A stretch of 13,440 bases of DNA from Candidatus Nealsoniibacteriota bacterium (GTDB lineage: Bacteria > Patescibacteriota > Minisyncoccia > Minisyncoccales > MHMH01). Position numbers and translations under genes: made by a program. Below the pieces are notes generated by a model that had not been told where the DNA came from, made no database searches, and saw only the letters and a list, made by a program, of their open reading frames with translations. Location: assembly GCA_016186525.1 (NCBI GenBank), contig JACPLM010000006.1, forward strand, positions 1 through 13,440, in the 5' to 3' direction. Of the stretch, positions 13,129 to 13,440 are shown in pieces (within the stretch, counting starts at the first letter, position 1; each line of letters opens with the position of its first letter).

Positions 13129-13440
13129 ATGAGACTTCAAAGGTCTTTTTTTCTTAGGCCTACATTATTGGTGTCAAAAGAGCTTTTGGGAAAGTATTTA
13201 GTAAGGAAGATTGGCAGGAAGATTTTAGTCGGCAAGATTACTGAAACCGAGGCTTATGACGGGTTTAAGGACAAGGCTTCTCATGCCAGCCGGGGCAACA
13301 CCGAAAGGAATAAAGTGATGTTCGATGAAGGCGGCAGATGGTATGTTTATTTCACTTACGGAATGCATTGGATGTTGAATATTGTCACCGGCCCCCAAAA
13401 ATATCCAGCAGCTGTTTTAATACGCGGCATAGACAAGGCA
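13129..13440 (+). CDS. 3-methyladenine DNA glycosylase (AAG/MPG family), 3' partial
   Basis: Removes alkylated or deaminated purines from DNA to start base-excision repair. The visible 104 residues begin RSFFLRPTLLVSKELLGKYLV and contain ITETEAYDG with the likely catalytic Glu41 and Tyr43, His52 at the same spacing from the Glu as in human AAG, RGNTERNKVMF, and YVYFTYGMHWMLNIVT with the base-stacking tyrosine region. The frame runs off the window at IRGIDKA, so perhaps half the protein is seen. It begins 5 nt after the original stop of the nuclease gene, suggesting an ancestral two-gene repair unit. Confidence 0.95.
   Translation, partial: MRLQRSFFLRPTLLVSKELLGKYLVRKIGRKILVGKITETEAYDGFKDKASHASRGNTERNKVMFDEGGRWYVYFTYGMHWMLNIVTGPQKYPAAVLIRGIDKA

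Overview
The window is a gene-dense stretch (gaps mostly 0-120 nt, several overlaps) of a small-genomed bacterium that I would place in the Patescibacteria/CPR, most likely Parcubacteria. This placement is inferred from traits, not from a search. AlaRS is short and ends after its editing domain. RNA polymerase alpha has no C-terminal domain and its gene runs into rplQ. S13, S11, L13 and S9 are compact or carry odd tails. Shine-Dalgarno motifs are nearly absent. A pair encoding an FtsA/PilM-like ATPase and a baseplate-J-like membrane protein sits upstream of infA. Palindromes and AT-rich repeats lie inside housekeeping genes. TGA ends galT and mnmA, so the UGA=Gly code of Gracilibacteria and SR1 is unlikely.

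Layout. 2-3868 (+): galT-like (5' end outside the window), dedA, tpiA, a YkuK/DUF458 RNase H-like gene and mnmA, probably one transcript with overlapping genes. 3865-4289: a strong sigma70-type promoter, then a roughly 390-nt unidentified structured RNA ending in an intrinsic terminator. 4298-4324: a second hairpin. 4344-6020: alaS. 6049-8356: FtsA/PilM-like ATPase plus a single-pass membrane protein. 8349-11361: infA-rpmJ-rpsM-rpsK-rpsD-rpoA-rplQ (the classical alpha operon), with promoters before infA and before rpoA. 11479-12322: rplM-rpsI, closed by a 32-nt perfect palindrome. 12370-13123: a Cas4/RecB-like Fe-S nuclease whose 3' end carries a 64-bp tandem duplication. 13129-13440: 3-methyladenine DNA glycosylase, cut by the window end.

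Most genes serve translation: initiation factor, ribosomal proteins, AlaRS, tRNA thiolation and RNAP alpha. Sugar-phosphate enzymes, envelope functions and two DNA-repair genes lie at the edges. The two points most worth following are the unidentified structured RNA between mnmA and alaS, and the set of perfect palindromes within the mnmA and alaS reading frames. Two of those palindrome loci share a 23-nt architecture with common ends, as a dispersed coding-compatible repeat family would.
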